Origin: an uncultured Lachnospiraceae bacterium
GTDB lineage: Bacteria > Bacillota > Clostridia > Lachnospirales > Lachnospiraceae
Reading direction: 5' to 3'
Length of the DNA stretch: 64,000 nt
Assembly: GCA_910584205.1 (NCBI GenBank)
Contig: CAJUAA010000006.1
Location: forward strand, 1 to 64,000
How positions within the stretch are numbered: position 1 is the stretch's first letter; each line of letters opens with the position of its first letter. The notes under the pieces are model-generated. The model was not told the DNA's origin, did no database searches, and saw only the letters and a list, made by a program, of their open reading frames with translations. Below, one piece after another: positions 1 to 8,276 of this stretch. Made by a program: the position numbers and the translations under genes.

Positions 1-67
1 AGAGGTCTGTGAGGATTTACTGGCTTCTTAAGCATATAAACTTTTTACTCTCAAGAAATAATTATTA

Positions 68-96
68 TTGACACGATATATAAATGCATATAAAAT
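68..96 (+). promoter_or_regulatory. sigma-A promoter
   Basis: TTGACA at 68-73, a 17-base spacer and TAAAAT at 91-96. It sits about 40 bases ahead of the first gene and would drive the three uncharacterised genes that follow. The 67 bases before it show no gene that I can support; they are probably the downstream end of something outside the window. Confidence 0.6.
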
Positions 97-137
97 AATA
101 TGGAACAATTTGAAAAACAGACTGGAGGAATACGGAT

Positions 138-935
138 ATGAATGTGGACAAATATGTGAAAACGCTGACAGAGGCCGACTGCAGAAAACGATTTCCCAAA
201 GGATACTTTGCGGCTGTAGAAAAGACGTCCAAAGGCGCCGGAACCGTGCTGATCGTGATGGGTGTGCTTTTTACACCGATTGGGTTGTGGCTTCTGTTTC
301 TGCTTGGAAACTTTTTTATAAAAGAAGGACTCAGCAATCCGGTGCCGATGACGGGAGGAGATATTGCGGGAACTCTGTTTCTCTTTCTGATTCCGCTGCT
401 TATTTTTTTGTTCGGAGTCGTCTGCCTGTGGATCGGAATTAAAAGATCCACGTGCAGCGGCGATGAATGGTTTCGGCGAATTGTGGAGCAGAGCGGCTAT
501 ACAGAGAGCGAGATCCGGGAATTTGACCGGCAGGTCTCCAGTCCGGGCAGTATCGCGGTCATACTTTCGGAAAAGGGCCTGCCGGGAGCTCTGCTGACAA
601 AAACATATTTTGTACTTGAGCCCGGCGTGCCGATGAAATATAATGATATCAAAGGAGCCTATCTGGTCGATTATCCGGAGACGATCTATACAGGGAAAAC
701 CATGAAGACAATTCAGCGGAGAAATCTGGCAGTTTTTTCAAAACACTGGAATTTCAGCCGTGCGTACGCAAAGCCGGAGATTGCACAGCGGGTGCAGGCC
801 ATGCTTCTGGAACGGAATCCCGGGATCGATACTGCGGACGGCAGAGTTCTGTCAGACCGGGAATATGATGCCATGGAACAGGAATACATAGAGAATGGAA
901 AGCGTTCCAGAGGAACTCAGACTGCAGGGCAGTAG
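138..935 (+). CDS. Uncharacterised membrane protein, two N-terminal TM segments
   Basis: A 265-residue protein of unknown function. About residues 35-60 and 73-103 are long hydrophobic stretches that read as two membrane helices. The remaining 160 residues are polar and probably cytoplasmic; the stretch around residues 150-200 has the alternating pattern of a small beta-rich domain, possibly PH-like, which is inference only. There is no signal peptide or catalytic motif. The ATG at 138 follows GGAGG by ten bases. The next gene encodes a protein of the same layout (short N-terminus, two helices, soluble domain), which suggests a duplicated family with a shared job at the membrane. I do not recognise a named family with confidence. 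Confidence 0.75.
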   Translation: MNVDKYVKTLTEADCRKRFPKGYFAAVEKTSKGAGTVLIVMGVLFTPIGLWLLFLLGNFFIKEGLSNPVPMTGGDIAGTLFLFLIPLLIFLFGVVCLWIGIKRSTCSGDEWFRRIVEQSGYTESEIREFDRQVSSPGSIAVILSEKGLPGALLTKTYFVLEPGVPMKYNDIKGAYLVDYPETIYTGKTMKTIQRRNLAVFSKHWNFSRAYAKPEIAQRVQAMLLERNPGIDTADGRVLSDREYDAMEQEYIENGKRSRGTQTAGQ

Positions 936-977
936 CGGCAGGCGCCGGATCTGTTTTTTGACAGGGGAGGAGAGAAG

Positions 978-1715
978 ATGTTTGATACATGGTTGAAACA
1001 GGAGCAGGCGGCGATCCAGTCGCGTTTTGAGAAAGTACGTGTTTTGTGTATTCTGGTTACGGTTTTTCTGGTTATGTCCATTCTGACGCAGGTGATCTTT
1101 TTTCTGGACGGCGGCGGAGTCAAGGATCTGATTCCCATCATTTTTTATGTGATCGGGATTGTTTTCGCGCTATCTGTGAGTAATTATAAGAAAAGATTCA
1201 TCAAACCGTTTCTGGCTTCCGTCCGTCAGGAACTGACCACGGAAGAAATGCAGGAAGCGTTTGCATGGCAGATGAAGGAGGAGGCAAAATGCATCATCTA
1301 TCAGCCGCTTCCCGGGATAAAGGAATGCGAGCTCATGGCGGCGGCGGACTACTGTTACATGCGGCAGCCCCGGAAGTGCCGCATTATTCAAAACTGTCAG
1401 CTGCGCAGGCTCGTTCTTTCTAAAGAAGAATACATGGTGGGACGGGGACATATGCGATGGTGCCACGGATTGGCGCTGTATGCTTCGGACAATGAAAATC
1501 CGGTCTGGAAAGGATATTTTATGAGACAGGAAGAGGCGGAGCAGGCGTTTCGGTTTCTGCAGAACATACTGCCGCCGGAAGCGGTCGTGCAGGATGAGCT
1601 GTCGAATCCGCCGAAAGGCTCCGAAAAACCCCTGTGGAAGGAGCTGCTGGATTTGTGGCCGGCTGTCGTTCTGATTGCGCTCATGTACGGCCTGTATCGA
1701 TGGCTTGGAGGCTGA
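978..1715 (+). CDS. Uncharacterised membrane protein, paralogue-like to upstream gene
   Basis: A 245-residue protein of unknown function. Hydrophobic helices are visible at about residues 22-44 and 52-68. A soluble middle domain (about 75-205) is followed by a third hydrophobic stretch near the C-terminus (about 222-240). The start ATG is preceded by GGGGAGGAG. It lies 42 bases after the gene at 138 and has the same two-helix plus soluble-domain plan, so the two are probably co-transcribed and related by descent, although identity between them is low by eye. The extra C-terminal helix distinguishes this one. No function can be assigned. Confidence 0.72.
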   Translation: MFDTWLKQEQAAIQSRFEKVRVLCILVTVFLVMSILTQVIFFLDGGGVKDLIPIIFYVIGIVFALSVSNYKKRFIKPFLASVRQELTTEEMQEAFAWQMKEEAKCIIYQPLPGIKECELMAAADYCYMRQPRKCRIIQNCQLRRLVLSKEEYMVGRGHMRWCHGLALYASDNENPVWKGYFMRQEEAEQAFRFLQNILPPEAVVQDELSNPPKGSEKPLWKELLDLWPAVVLIALMYGLYRWLGG

Positions 1716-1792
1716 TTCCGGCGGGGCGTCTGGATGGGATAGAAGCACAGGGAAAAGCTTAAAACAGAAGGTGGTTGTGAGGTGATTTCTGT

Positions 1793-2542
1793 ATGATGGG
1801 AAGGAAATGCAGGTGGATCGTTCCGGCTGTCCTGGTAATTGTTACCGCAGGATGTGATACGGCTGCATACACGGTTACCGAACGGAACGAATGGAGAGCG
1901 GCAGAAGAAGTAATCCTGAGCGAAGAGATTGAAGATATAGATTTTGATCTGACCGTTTTTATCGAGAATTCCTGGATCTCGCAGGAAAGCGGAGAGGAAT
2001 ATCATTTCACTGAGATCTTCGAGGGGGAAAAAAGGGCAGACGGGGAGAGTGTTTCTTTTTATTATGAATGCGGCAGAGATGAGCAGTACAGGGATCTTCT
2101 CTATATTCGTATGGATGATACGGACGAGGAATCGCTGTATGAACTGTCTCTGGATGAAACGTGTTATGGGATAGTTCTGGAGCCCCTGTATGACAGCGGT
2201 GAAAAAATGACGCTGCTGCCTTTCGATGTGGAATTTCTGGATCTGTCGGACGAAAGAGTCGATTGGATACCAGGTACATGGAAATGTGGAAAAGATATAT
2301 ATGTGTTTACGGAAAATTATGAAATGATCAGCCAAAGTACCGGATTCATAGATACATTCGCAGTGGTTCAGCGAGAAGGCGGGGAGCATCCTGAGATTCG
2401 TTTTCGTTCCGACTGCGGAGATTGGAGAAGTATTCTGTCATTTGAGTGTATATGGACGGAGGACATTCATTCTATGGAACTGGTCTGTAAGGAATATGAT
2501 ATGTATCGATACTGGAGCAGGATCGAATCTGATTTAATATGA
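1793..2542 (+). CDS. Uncharacterised lipoprotein
   Basis: A 249-residue secreted lipoprotein. The N-terminus has a short basic head, a hydrophobic core and the lipobox VTAGC, so Cys21 should be lipidated and the mature protein held on the outer face of the membrane. The mature part is acidic (many Glu and Asp) and rich in Trp and Tyr, with no motif I recognise. Two adjacent ATG codons (1793, 1796) follow a GAGGTGAT ribosome site; either could be used. It follows the two membrane proteins on the same strand after 77 bases and may belong to their transcript. The function is unknown. Confidence 0.72.
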   Translation: MMGRKCRWIVPAVLVIVTAGCDTAAYTVTERNEWRAAEEVILSEEIEDIDFDLTVFIENSWISQESGEEYHFTEIFEGEKRADGESVSFYYECGRDEQYRDLLYIRMDDTDEESLYELSLDETCYGIVLEPLYDSGEKMTLLPFDVEFLDLSDERVDWIPGTWKCGKDIYVFTENYEMISQSTGFIDTFAVVQREGGEHPEIRFRSDCGDWRSILSFECIWTEDIHSMELVCKEYDMYRYWSRIESDLI

Positions 2543-2623
2543 AGCTGTCTCTCCCGCGCCATTGGACAAATCGGATAAAAATGTGATATATTTCTGAAAA
2601 AGTCTTCTGCAGTCGATCTATGG

Positions 2624-2656
2624 AAAACGCGGCGCCTGTTAAAGGCTCCGCGTTTT
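2624..2656. terminator. Bidirectional terminator
   Basis: AAAACGCGG (2624-2632) pairs with CCGCGTTTT (2648-2656), with an inner GCC/GGC stem. T-runs on both strands fit a shared terminator for the convergent lipoprotein and permease genes. It overlaps the last codons of the permease gene. Confidence 0.75.
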
Positions 2657-3448
2657 TCGGATCTGGTGCTCCAGCTTCTGGATTCCCTGATAGAGGCAGA
2701 AGGCGATGATGCACAGGATGATCAGCGCTGTGATCAGATAGTTGAGTTTGAAGATCTGGCTTGCGTAGATGATGAGGTAGCCAAGCCCTTCTCTGGCGGC
2801 GAGAAATTCACCGATGATGACACCCACCAGGCAGAGTCCGATATTGACCTTCAGGATGCTGATGATGGAGGGGAGGCTGGACGGGATCACCACGTCTTTG
2901 AGCACCTGCAGGCGGCTGCCGCCCAGAGTGTAGATCAGCTTGATCTTCTCTTCATCGGTGTCCCGGAAGGCAGTGTACATGCTGATGATGCTGCCGAAGA
3001 CGGCGACGGACATGCCGGCGACGATGATGGTCCGGGTATTGGCGCCCAGCCAGACGATCAGCAGCGGAGCCAGGGCGGATTTGGGCAGGCTGTTCAGGAT
3101 GACCAGCCAGGGTTCCAGGATCTCGGAGAGCGTGCCGGAGAACCACAGGACGGTGGCGGCCAGGAAGCTGACCAGCACGACCAGTGCAAAGCTTAACAGC
3201 GTCTCGTACAGAGTGATGCCCGTGTGGCGGAAGATGGAATAATCTTTGCTCATGTCCACCATGGTCTGAAGGATCCGGCTGGGGCTGCTGAAGATGAAGG
3301 CGTCGATCCAGTGGAGATTTGTGCTGATTTCCCACAGTACGAGGAAGAGGAAAAAGGCAAGGAAGCGGCAGAGGGCTACCAGATGGTGGTGCCGCCTGTG
3401 GTTTTTGATATATTCCTCCTGACGGGGAGATACGTGTTCATTGTCCAT
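2639..3448 (-). CDS. ABC transporter permease (nitrate/sulfonate/taurine type)
   Basis: A 269-residue permease of the binding-protein-dependent family that includes SsuC, TauC and ThiX. It would form the membrane channel of an importer for a small organic or sulfonated molecule; the substrate cannot be read from the sequence. About six hydrophobic helices are visible, and the cytoplasmic loop carries the EAA-type stretch (around residues 165-195) that contacts the ATPase. The ATG overlaps the end of the ATPase gene by 11 bases, so translation is coupled. No solute-binding protein gene adjoins the pair, which is unusual for this family. Confidence 0.88.
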   Translation of the reverse strand: MDNEHVSPRQEEYIKNHRRHHHLVALCRFLAFFLFLVLWEISTNLHWIDAFIFSSPSRILQTMVDMSKDYSIFRHTGITLYETLLSFALVVLVSFLAATVLWFSGTLSEILEPWLVILNSLPKSALAPLLIVWLGANTRTIIVAGMSVAVFGSIISMYTAFRDTDEEKIKLIYTLGGSRLQVLKDVVIPSSLPSIISILKVNIGLCLVGVIIGEFLAAREGLGYLIIYASQIFKLNYLITALIILCIIAFCLYQGIQKLEHQIRKTRSL

Positions 3449-4208
3449 GTTCGTTCAGCTCCTTCCAGATATTGTTAAAATAATCTTTGAATTCCGGCGC
3501 CTGCCGCCGCTGCATGGGAGTCAGTCCCGGGTCCGCGAAATGGATCTGCAGAATCCGGCAGATCTGCGCAGGACGTCTGGACAGGATCAGGACCCGGTCC
3601 GCCATACTGATGGCCTCCGACAGATCGTGGGTGACCAGTATGGCGGTCTTTTTTTCTTTTTTGATGATGGAATACACATCATCACAGACGTTGAGCCTTG
3701 TCTGGTAGTCCAGAGCGGAGAAGGGTTCGTCCAGAAGCAGCAGGTCCGGGTTCAGCGCCAGGGTTCGGATCAGGGCGGCGCGCTGCCTCATGCCGCCGGA
3801 CAGCTCGGAGGGCCGGGCGCCCTTAAAGGCGGTCAGGCCGTAGTCGTGGAGCAGCTGTTCCACATGCGTCAGGTTTTCGGGCGTTTCTTTTTTCTGTATC
3901 TCCAGTCCCAGCAGGACGTTCCGGTAGACGGTCCGCCACTCAAAGAGATGGTCCTTCTGGAGCATGTATCCGATGTTGGCCCGGTGTCCGCCAAGAGGCG
4001 CCCTGCCAAGCCGGATCGTCCCCTCTTCCGCGGGGATCAGTCCGGAGATCAGGGACAGAAGCGTGCTTTTGCCGCAGCCGCTGGGGCCGACGATCACGAG
4101 AAATTCGCCTTCGTCGACGGAAAAGGTAAGGTCGGACAGTGCCAGCGTCTCACCGGACAGCGTATGGTAAGAGTAACAGACATGGCTGACCTCCAAAAGT
4201 GGAGTCAT
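3438..4208 (-). CDS. ABC transporter ATP-binding protein (nitrate/sulfonate/taurine type)
   Basis: A 256-residue ATPase that powers the permease downstream. It has Walker A GPSGCGKST, a Q-loop, the signature LSGGM and Walker B LLLLDEP followed by the switch His in LVTHD. These place it in the SsuB/TauB/ThiZ group. An in-frame ATG at 4214 lies only two bases after the AAGGAGG site; the ATG at 4208 has normal spacing and is preferred. No riboswitch or recognisable operator is seen upstream in 4209-4484, so the substrate is not hinted at by regulation either. A binding protein must come from elsewhere in the genome or be absent. Confidence 0.88.
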   Translation of the reverse strand: MTPLLEVSHVCYSYHTLSGETLALSDLTFSVDEGEFLVIVGPSGCGKSTLLSLISGLIPAEEGTIRLGRAPLGGHRANIGYMLQKDHLFEWRTVYRNVLLGLEIQKKETPENLTHVEQLLHDYGLTAFKGARPSELSGGMRQRAALIRTLALNPDLLLLDEPFSALDYQTRLNVCDDVYSIIKKEKKTAILVTHDLSEAISMADRVLILSRRPAQICRILQIHFADPGLTPMQRRQAPEFKDYFNNIWKELNEHGQ

Positions 4209-4484
4209 GTGCATTTCCTCCTTGTATGAATATGTGACGGCAATCGGCCGGTCACGATCATTGATTTTATAATAGAATATGAAATGTGGGGAAATATGTG
4301 TGGCCGCTTCTGCGGACCGTATACCGCTTTTTGTCCTGGAATTTTATGATGATAAATTTGTCATTGCATGATATAATGTCACCAGCTGGAGTGAAGCGGA
4401 AGCTGATGACCTGCGCGAGCATCAGCGAGCTTCCTTATGATACAATGGAGGAAAATACGGAAAAGGAGAAGAAAAAGATAAAAG

Positions 4485-6245
4485 GTGAACGAGAGAGAAT
4501 ATGAAAGCAAAGAACTTCTAAGACGGTTTCTTCCCTGTTACAGGCCGTATGTGCCGATCCTGCTTAAGGACCTGGGATGCGCGGCTCTGACAACTGTATG
4601 TGAGATGGTGCTGCCGCTGATTATCCGCTATATCACCAATACAGGGAGCAGCAATCCGGCGGCTTTGACGGCGGAACTGATTCTGAAGCTGTCGCTGGTG
4701 TATTTTGCACTTCGGGTCGTAGACAGCCTGGCAAATTTTTATATGGCGTATACCGGGCATGTGATGGGTACCCGCATCGAGACGGATATGCGCAGGGCGG
4801 CATATCATCATCTGCAGAAGCTGTCCAATACCTACTATAACAATACAAAAGTCGGACAGATCATGGGACGGATTACCAACGACCTGTTCGACGTGACGGA
4901 ATTCGCCCATCACTGTCCGGAGGAATTTTTTATCGCAGGGATCAAGATTCTGGTGTCCTTTCTGATCCTTGCCCGGACCAGTCTGGCGCTGACGCTGATC
5001 GTTTTCTGCTGCATTCCGCTCATGCTGATAGTCTGCACTTACCTGAATATGAAGGTGAAGGCGGCTTTCCGCAGGCAGAGGCAGCAGATCGGAGAGCTGA
5101 ACGCCCGGATCGAGGACAGCCTTCTGGGACATAAAGTCGTAAAGGCTTTTACCAACGAGCCGAGAGAAGAAGAGAAGTTTGAGGCGGATAATCAGGAATT
5201 TTTCCGGCTGAAAAAGATCGGGTACCGTTATATGGGAGCGTTTCAGACCACAACCAGAAGCTTTGACGGCCTGATGTATCTGACGGTCATCCTGGCGGGC
5301 GGCCTGTTCCTTGTAAAGGGTCGGATTGCACCCGGCGATCTGGTGGCGTACACCATGTATGTATCCACGCTGATCGCCACGATCCGCCGGATTATCGAGT
5401 TCGCGGAGCAGTTTCAGAGAGGTATGACCGGGATCGAGCGTTTTCTGCAGATCATGGATGCGGACATCGAGATTTTCGATGAGCCGGAAGCGGTCCCGCT
5501 GGGAACAGTAAAAGGCGATATTGTATTTGAGAATGTGACGTTTGAATACGCGGATGACCACAATGAGGTATTCCATAACCTGAATCTTTCGATCCGTCCG
5601 GGAGAGAAAGTGGCAATCGTAGGGCCTTCCGGCGGCGGCAAGACGACACTGTGCAATCTGATCCCGCGTTTTTACGATGTGACAGAAGGCAGGATCCTTC
5701 TGGACGGCACGGATATCAAAAGGTATACGTTAAAAAGCCTTCGGAAAAACATCGGGATCGTGCAGCAGGAGGTGTATCTTTTCTCCGGTACGGTGTATGA
5801 AAACATCGCCTACGGCCGTCTGGACGCGGACAGGGAAGAAGTGATGGAAGCGGCGAAAGAAGCGGGCGCCCATGAATTTATCATGAACCTGAAGGACGGC
5901 TATGACACGTACATCGGGGAACGGGGCGTCAAGCTGTCCGGCGGGCAGAAGCAGCGGATCAGTATTGCCCGCGTCTTCCTGAAAAATCCCCCCATTATGA
6001 TACTGGACGAGGCGACTTCGGCGCTGGACAATGAGAGCGAATATGCGGTGGCGGAATCTCTGGGCAGGCTGTCAAAAGGACGGACGACGCTGACCATCGC
6101 CCACAGGCTGTCCAGCATCCGCAATTCCGACCGGATCCTGGTGCTGACCGAAAACGGGATCGTGGAAGAGGGAAATCACGAAGAGCTGATGAAGCTGGAA
6201 GGGATTTATTACCGTCTCTATCATATGGCGGAGAAGATCAAATAA
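4485..6245 (+). CDS. ABC exporter half-transporter (TMD-NBD fusion)
   Basis: A 586-residue fused transporter of the MsbA/LmrA type, expected to act as a dimer exporting a lipid, peptide or drug. Residues 20-320 form the six-helix membrane domain and 345-580 the nucleotide-binding domain, with Walker A GPSGGGKTT, signature LSGGQ, Walker B MILDEAT and the H-loop IAHRLS. The only good start is GTG at 4485: a stop codon sits two codons upstream, and an AAGGAG lies about 16 bases before, longer than usual. It is a single gene without a neighbouring partner half, so a homodimer is likely. The substrate cannot be inferred. Confidence 0.9.
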   Translation: MNEREYESKELLRRFLPCYRPYVPILLKDLGCAALTTVCEMVLPLIIRYITNTGSSNPAALTAELILKLSLVYFALRVVDSLANFYMAYTGHVMGTRIETDMRRAAYHHLQKLSNTYYNNTKVGQIMGRITNDLFDVTEFAHHCPEEFFIAGIKILVSFLILARTSLALTLIVFCCIPLMLIVCTYLNMKVKAAFRRQRQQIGELNARIEDSLLGHKVVKAFTNEPREEEKFEADNQEFFRLKKIGYRYMGAFQTTTRSFDGLMYLTVILAGGLFLVKGRIAPGDLVAYTMYVSTLIATIRRIIEFAEQFQRGMTGIERFLQIMDADIEIFDEPEAVPLGTVKGDIVFENVTFEYADDHNEVFHNLNLSIRPGEKVAIVGPSGGGKTTLCNLIPRFYDVTEGRILLDGTDIKRYTLKSLRKNIGIVQQEVYLFSGTVYENIAYGRLDADREEVMEAAKEAGAHEFIMNLKDGYDTYIGERGVKLSGGQKQRISIARVFLKNPPIMILDEATSALDNESEYAVAESLGRLSKGRTTLTIAHRLSSIRNSDRILVLTENGIVEEGNHEELMKLEGIYYRLYHMAEKIK

Positions 6246-6248
6246 AAA

Positions 6249-6281
6249 GGACGCAGGACGGGTTTGGTCCTGCGTCTTTTT
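6249..6281. terminator. Bidirectional terminator
   Basis: GACGCAGGAC pairs with GTCCTGCGTC around a seven-base loop, followed by TTTTT on the plus strand and flanked by AAAAA on the left. It separates the convergent ABC exporter and the small protein gene at 6295. Confidence 0.85.
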
Positions 6282-6294
6282 CCGATGTCTGCCG

Positions 6295-6642
6295 TCAATA
6301 GGGCAGTTCCTCCTTATCATTGAGTTCTGCATCGAAAATATCGTCTTTTTTTGATGTTTCTTTTTCAGAAACTCCGTGTTTTCCGGCATTCAGCGCCGCT
6401 TTTTTCTCGTCAATGTTGGCCAGATGGACGGAGATGGCGGTACAGAATTCCAGGATCTCTTCGTCCAAAGCCTCGCCGGCAGCGAATTTTTTGTAGTAAT
6501 AAGCTCCGATCTTCGCCTGCAGCTCCCGGATGGATTTTTCATCATTCAGGATCTGGGTTTTCAGGCGGGTATCTTCCAAAACCTCTCCGGTCCTGGATAC
6601 GGCTGTCTTGGCCAGTTCATTTACCTTATCAAATAGTTCCAT
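6295..6642 (-). CDS. Small coiled-coil protein, unknown function
   Basis: A 115-residue soluble protein with no signal peptide. Residues 1-60 are rich in Lys, Glu, Leu and Ala in a heptad-like pattern that suggests a helical or coiled-coil region, and the C-terminal third is charged. It resembles small proteins of clostridia that carry a C-terminal zinc ribbon, but here there are no cysteines, so that domain is missing. The ATG at 6642 follows AGGAGG with seven bases spacing; an upstream in-frame ATG at 6681 lacks a site. It lies downstream of the fructokinase-like gene on the same strand, 48 bases away. No function is proposed. Confidence 0.7.
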   Translation of the reverse strand: MELFDKVNELAKTAVSRTGEVLEDTRLKTQILNDEKSIRELQAKIGAYYYKKFAAGEALDEEILEFCTAISVHLANIDEKKAALNAGKHGVSEKETSKKDDIFDAELNDKEELPY

Positions 6643-6690
6643 AAAAAACCTCCTGTGATCGTTTCGATGGTTGCGGTGCACTGCTGCGGT

Positions 6691-7656
6691 TCACGCCTGC
6701 GCCTTCAGGAAATCCAGAACCTCCTGTCTGGACGGCATGACGCGGAGAGCGCCTTTTCGGGTGGTGATGATGGAAGCAGCTGCATTGGCAAAGGTCAGCA
6801 TCTCCCGGAGCTGATCTTCTGTAAGGGATTCCAGTCCGTGCTCCAGTACGTAGTCGATGACGCATGCACAGAAGGTATCCCCGGCTCCGGTGGTTTCGAT
6901 GGTGTTCTTCTGAAGGAACGGAGACACTTCCACATATCCGCCTTTATAATATGCGCGGCTTCCGTCTTTGCCCATGGAGACGAGGATCAGCGGGATCGGG
7001 AATTCGCTGCGGATCTTTGCAACGCCTTCCGTAAAATCTTCCCGGCCGGTCAGCCACTGGATCTCATTGTCGGAGATTTTCAGAATGTCGCACCGGCCAA
7101 GGCCCCAGCGTACTTCCTCTTTGGCATGGTCCAGCGTATCCCACAGAGGTTCCCGGAGATTTGGGTCGAAGCTTATGAGCGCGCCGGCTTCTTTTGCGAG
7201 CGTGACTGCCTTTACCGTCGCTTCCCGCACGCCCTCGTGGGTCATGGACAGGGTACCGAAGTGGAAGAGGCGGGTATCCTGAATGAGCGATTCGTCCAAC
7301 TCGTCCGCCCGGAGCATCATGTCCGCACCGGGGTTGCGGTAGAAAGAGAAATCCCGGTCGCCGTCCGCAAAAGTATGTACCAGCGCCAGCGTTGTATGGA
7401 TCTCATCGTCCAGCATGAGGTTCCCCGTACCGATGCTCAGATCCTCCAGTGATTTTTTCAGCGTCATTCCAAACTGGTCCCGGCCTACCTTGCCGATAAA
7501 TGCCGTCTTTTTGCCAAGGTTGTTCAGCATGGAAAGGACGTTGCACGGCGCTCCGCCGGGATTCGCTTCGAAAAGCCCGTTACCCTGTTCGCTGAGTCCG
7601 TTTTGTGTAAAATCGATCAGTAACTCGCCAAGGGCGATGACATCATAAGTTTTCAT
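6691..7656 (-). CDS. PfkB-family carbohydrate kinase, probable fructokinase
   Basis: A 321-residue sugar kinase of the ribokinase/PfkB fold, probably phosphorylating fructose at C6. The N-terminal GELLIDF and GGAPCNV motifs bind the sugar, and the C-terminal TTGAGDTF motif holds the catalytic Asp and the anion hole. Family members with the FxANPGGAP pattern are usually annotated as fructokinases of sucrose or fructose use. No transporter, hydrolase or regulator of sugar use lies next to it, so the substrate stays an inference. The ATG is preceded by CGGAGG. The gene stands alone on the minus strand, 90 bases after greA. Confidence 0.88.
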   Translation of the reverse strand: MKTYDVIALGELLIDFTQNGLSEQGNGLFEANPGGAPCNVLSMLNNLGKKTAFIGKVGRDQFGMTLKKSLEDLSIGTGNLMLDDEIHTTLALVHTFADGDRDFSFYRNPGADMMLRADELDESLIQDTRLFHFGTLSMTHEGVREATVKAVTLAKEAGALISFDPNLREPLWDTLDHAKEEVRWGLGRCDILKISDNEIQWLTGREDFTEGVAKIRSEFPIPLILVSMGKDGSRAYYKGGYVEVSPFLQKNTIETTGAGDTFCACVIDYVLEHGLESLTEDQLREMLTFANAAASIITTRKGALRVMPSRQEVLDFLKAQA

Positions 7657-7746
7657 GAAAATGCCTCCGATTTCGTTTATAATACGTTTGTCTCTATTGT
7701 ACCGAAAAACAGTGAAAAAGAAAAGAGGATTCCGTGATTTTGCAGA

Positions 7747-8250
7747 TTAAAATGTCCGGATGCTGTCATCCTCTTCCCCGTCGGTGTCCTGAATTTCCCG
7801 GATGACCACGTCATAGCTGTAGGTATCGCTGACGGGAATGGTCACGGTATCTCCCACGCGGTGGCGGAGCAGTGCCTTCCCCAGGGGGGATTCGATGCTG
7901 ATCAGGTTTTTCATGGAGTTGCCGCGGATGCTGGTGACGATCCGGTAGGTCTCGCATTCGTCATCCTCCTCGATATAGACAGTGACTGTTTTATTCAGTC
8001 CCACCTCGTCGGCGGAGGAATGGTCTTCCACGATGACGGCGTTTTTCAGCATCCGTTCCAGATACCGGATCCGGCTGTTGTTGGTTCCGTTTTCACGCCT
8101 TGCGGCATAATACTCAAAATTTTCACTCAGGTCTCCCTGGGCGCGGGCCTCCCGGACTGCGTCCAGGATCTGGGGACGCAGGACCAGCTTCCGATGGTCG
8201 ATCTCCTCCTGAATCTTTTCTACGTCTTTTCTGGTCAGTTTTTCCTTCAT
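7747..8250 (-). CDS. greA: Transcription elongation factor GreA
   Basis: A 167-residue Gre factor that stimulates transcript cleavage by stalled RNA polymerase. The N-terminal half (about 1-80) is the helical hairpin with the conserved LR-A-QGDLSENFEY segment whose acidic tip enters the polymerase channel. The C-terminal half is the FKBP-like domain with the GKALL..VGD pattern. The start is the ATG at 8250; a longer open frame upstream runs into asnA coding sequence and is not used. It follows asnA by 26 bases and is probably co-transcribed. The C-terminus has an acidic tail slightly longer than the E. coli protein. Confidence 0.92.
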   Translation of the reverse strand: MKEKLTRKDVEKIQEEIDHRKLVLRPQILDAVREARAQGDLSENFEYYAARRENGTNNSRIRYLERMLKNAVIVEDHSSADEVGLNKTVTVYIEEDDECETYRIVTSIRGNSMKNLISIESPLGKALLRHRVGDTVTIPVSDTYSYDVVIREIQDTDGEEDDSIRTF

Positions 8251-8276
8251 ATCCGCTGCCTGCCTTTCTGGATGAT

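Noticed and set aside
1..67. Tail of an upstream gene
   Set aside because: Too short and without a recognisable reading frame to support a call.
4209..4484. Possible thiamine (TPP) riboswitch ahead of the ABC importer
   Set aside because: The conserved CTGAGA and the second TPP element are not present on either strand.
7657..7740. LacI-type operator before the fructokinase-like gene
   Set aside because: The AT-rich sequence is only an imperfect direct repeat, not a palindrome of operator type.
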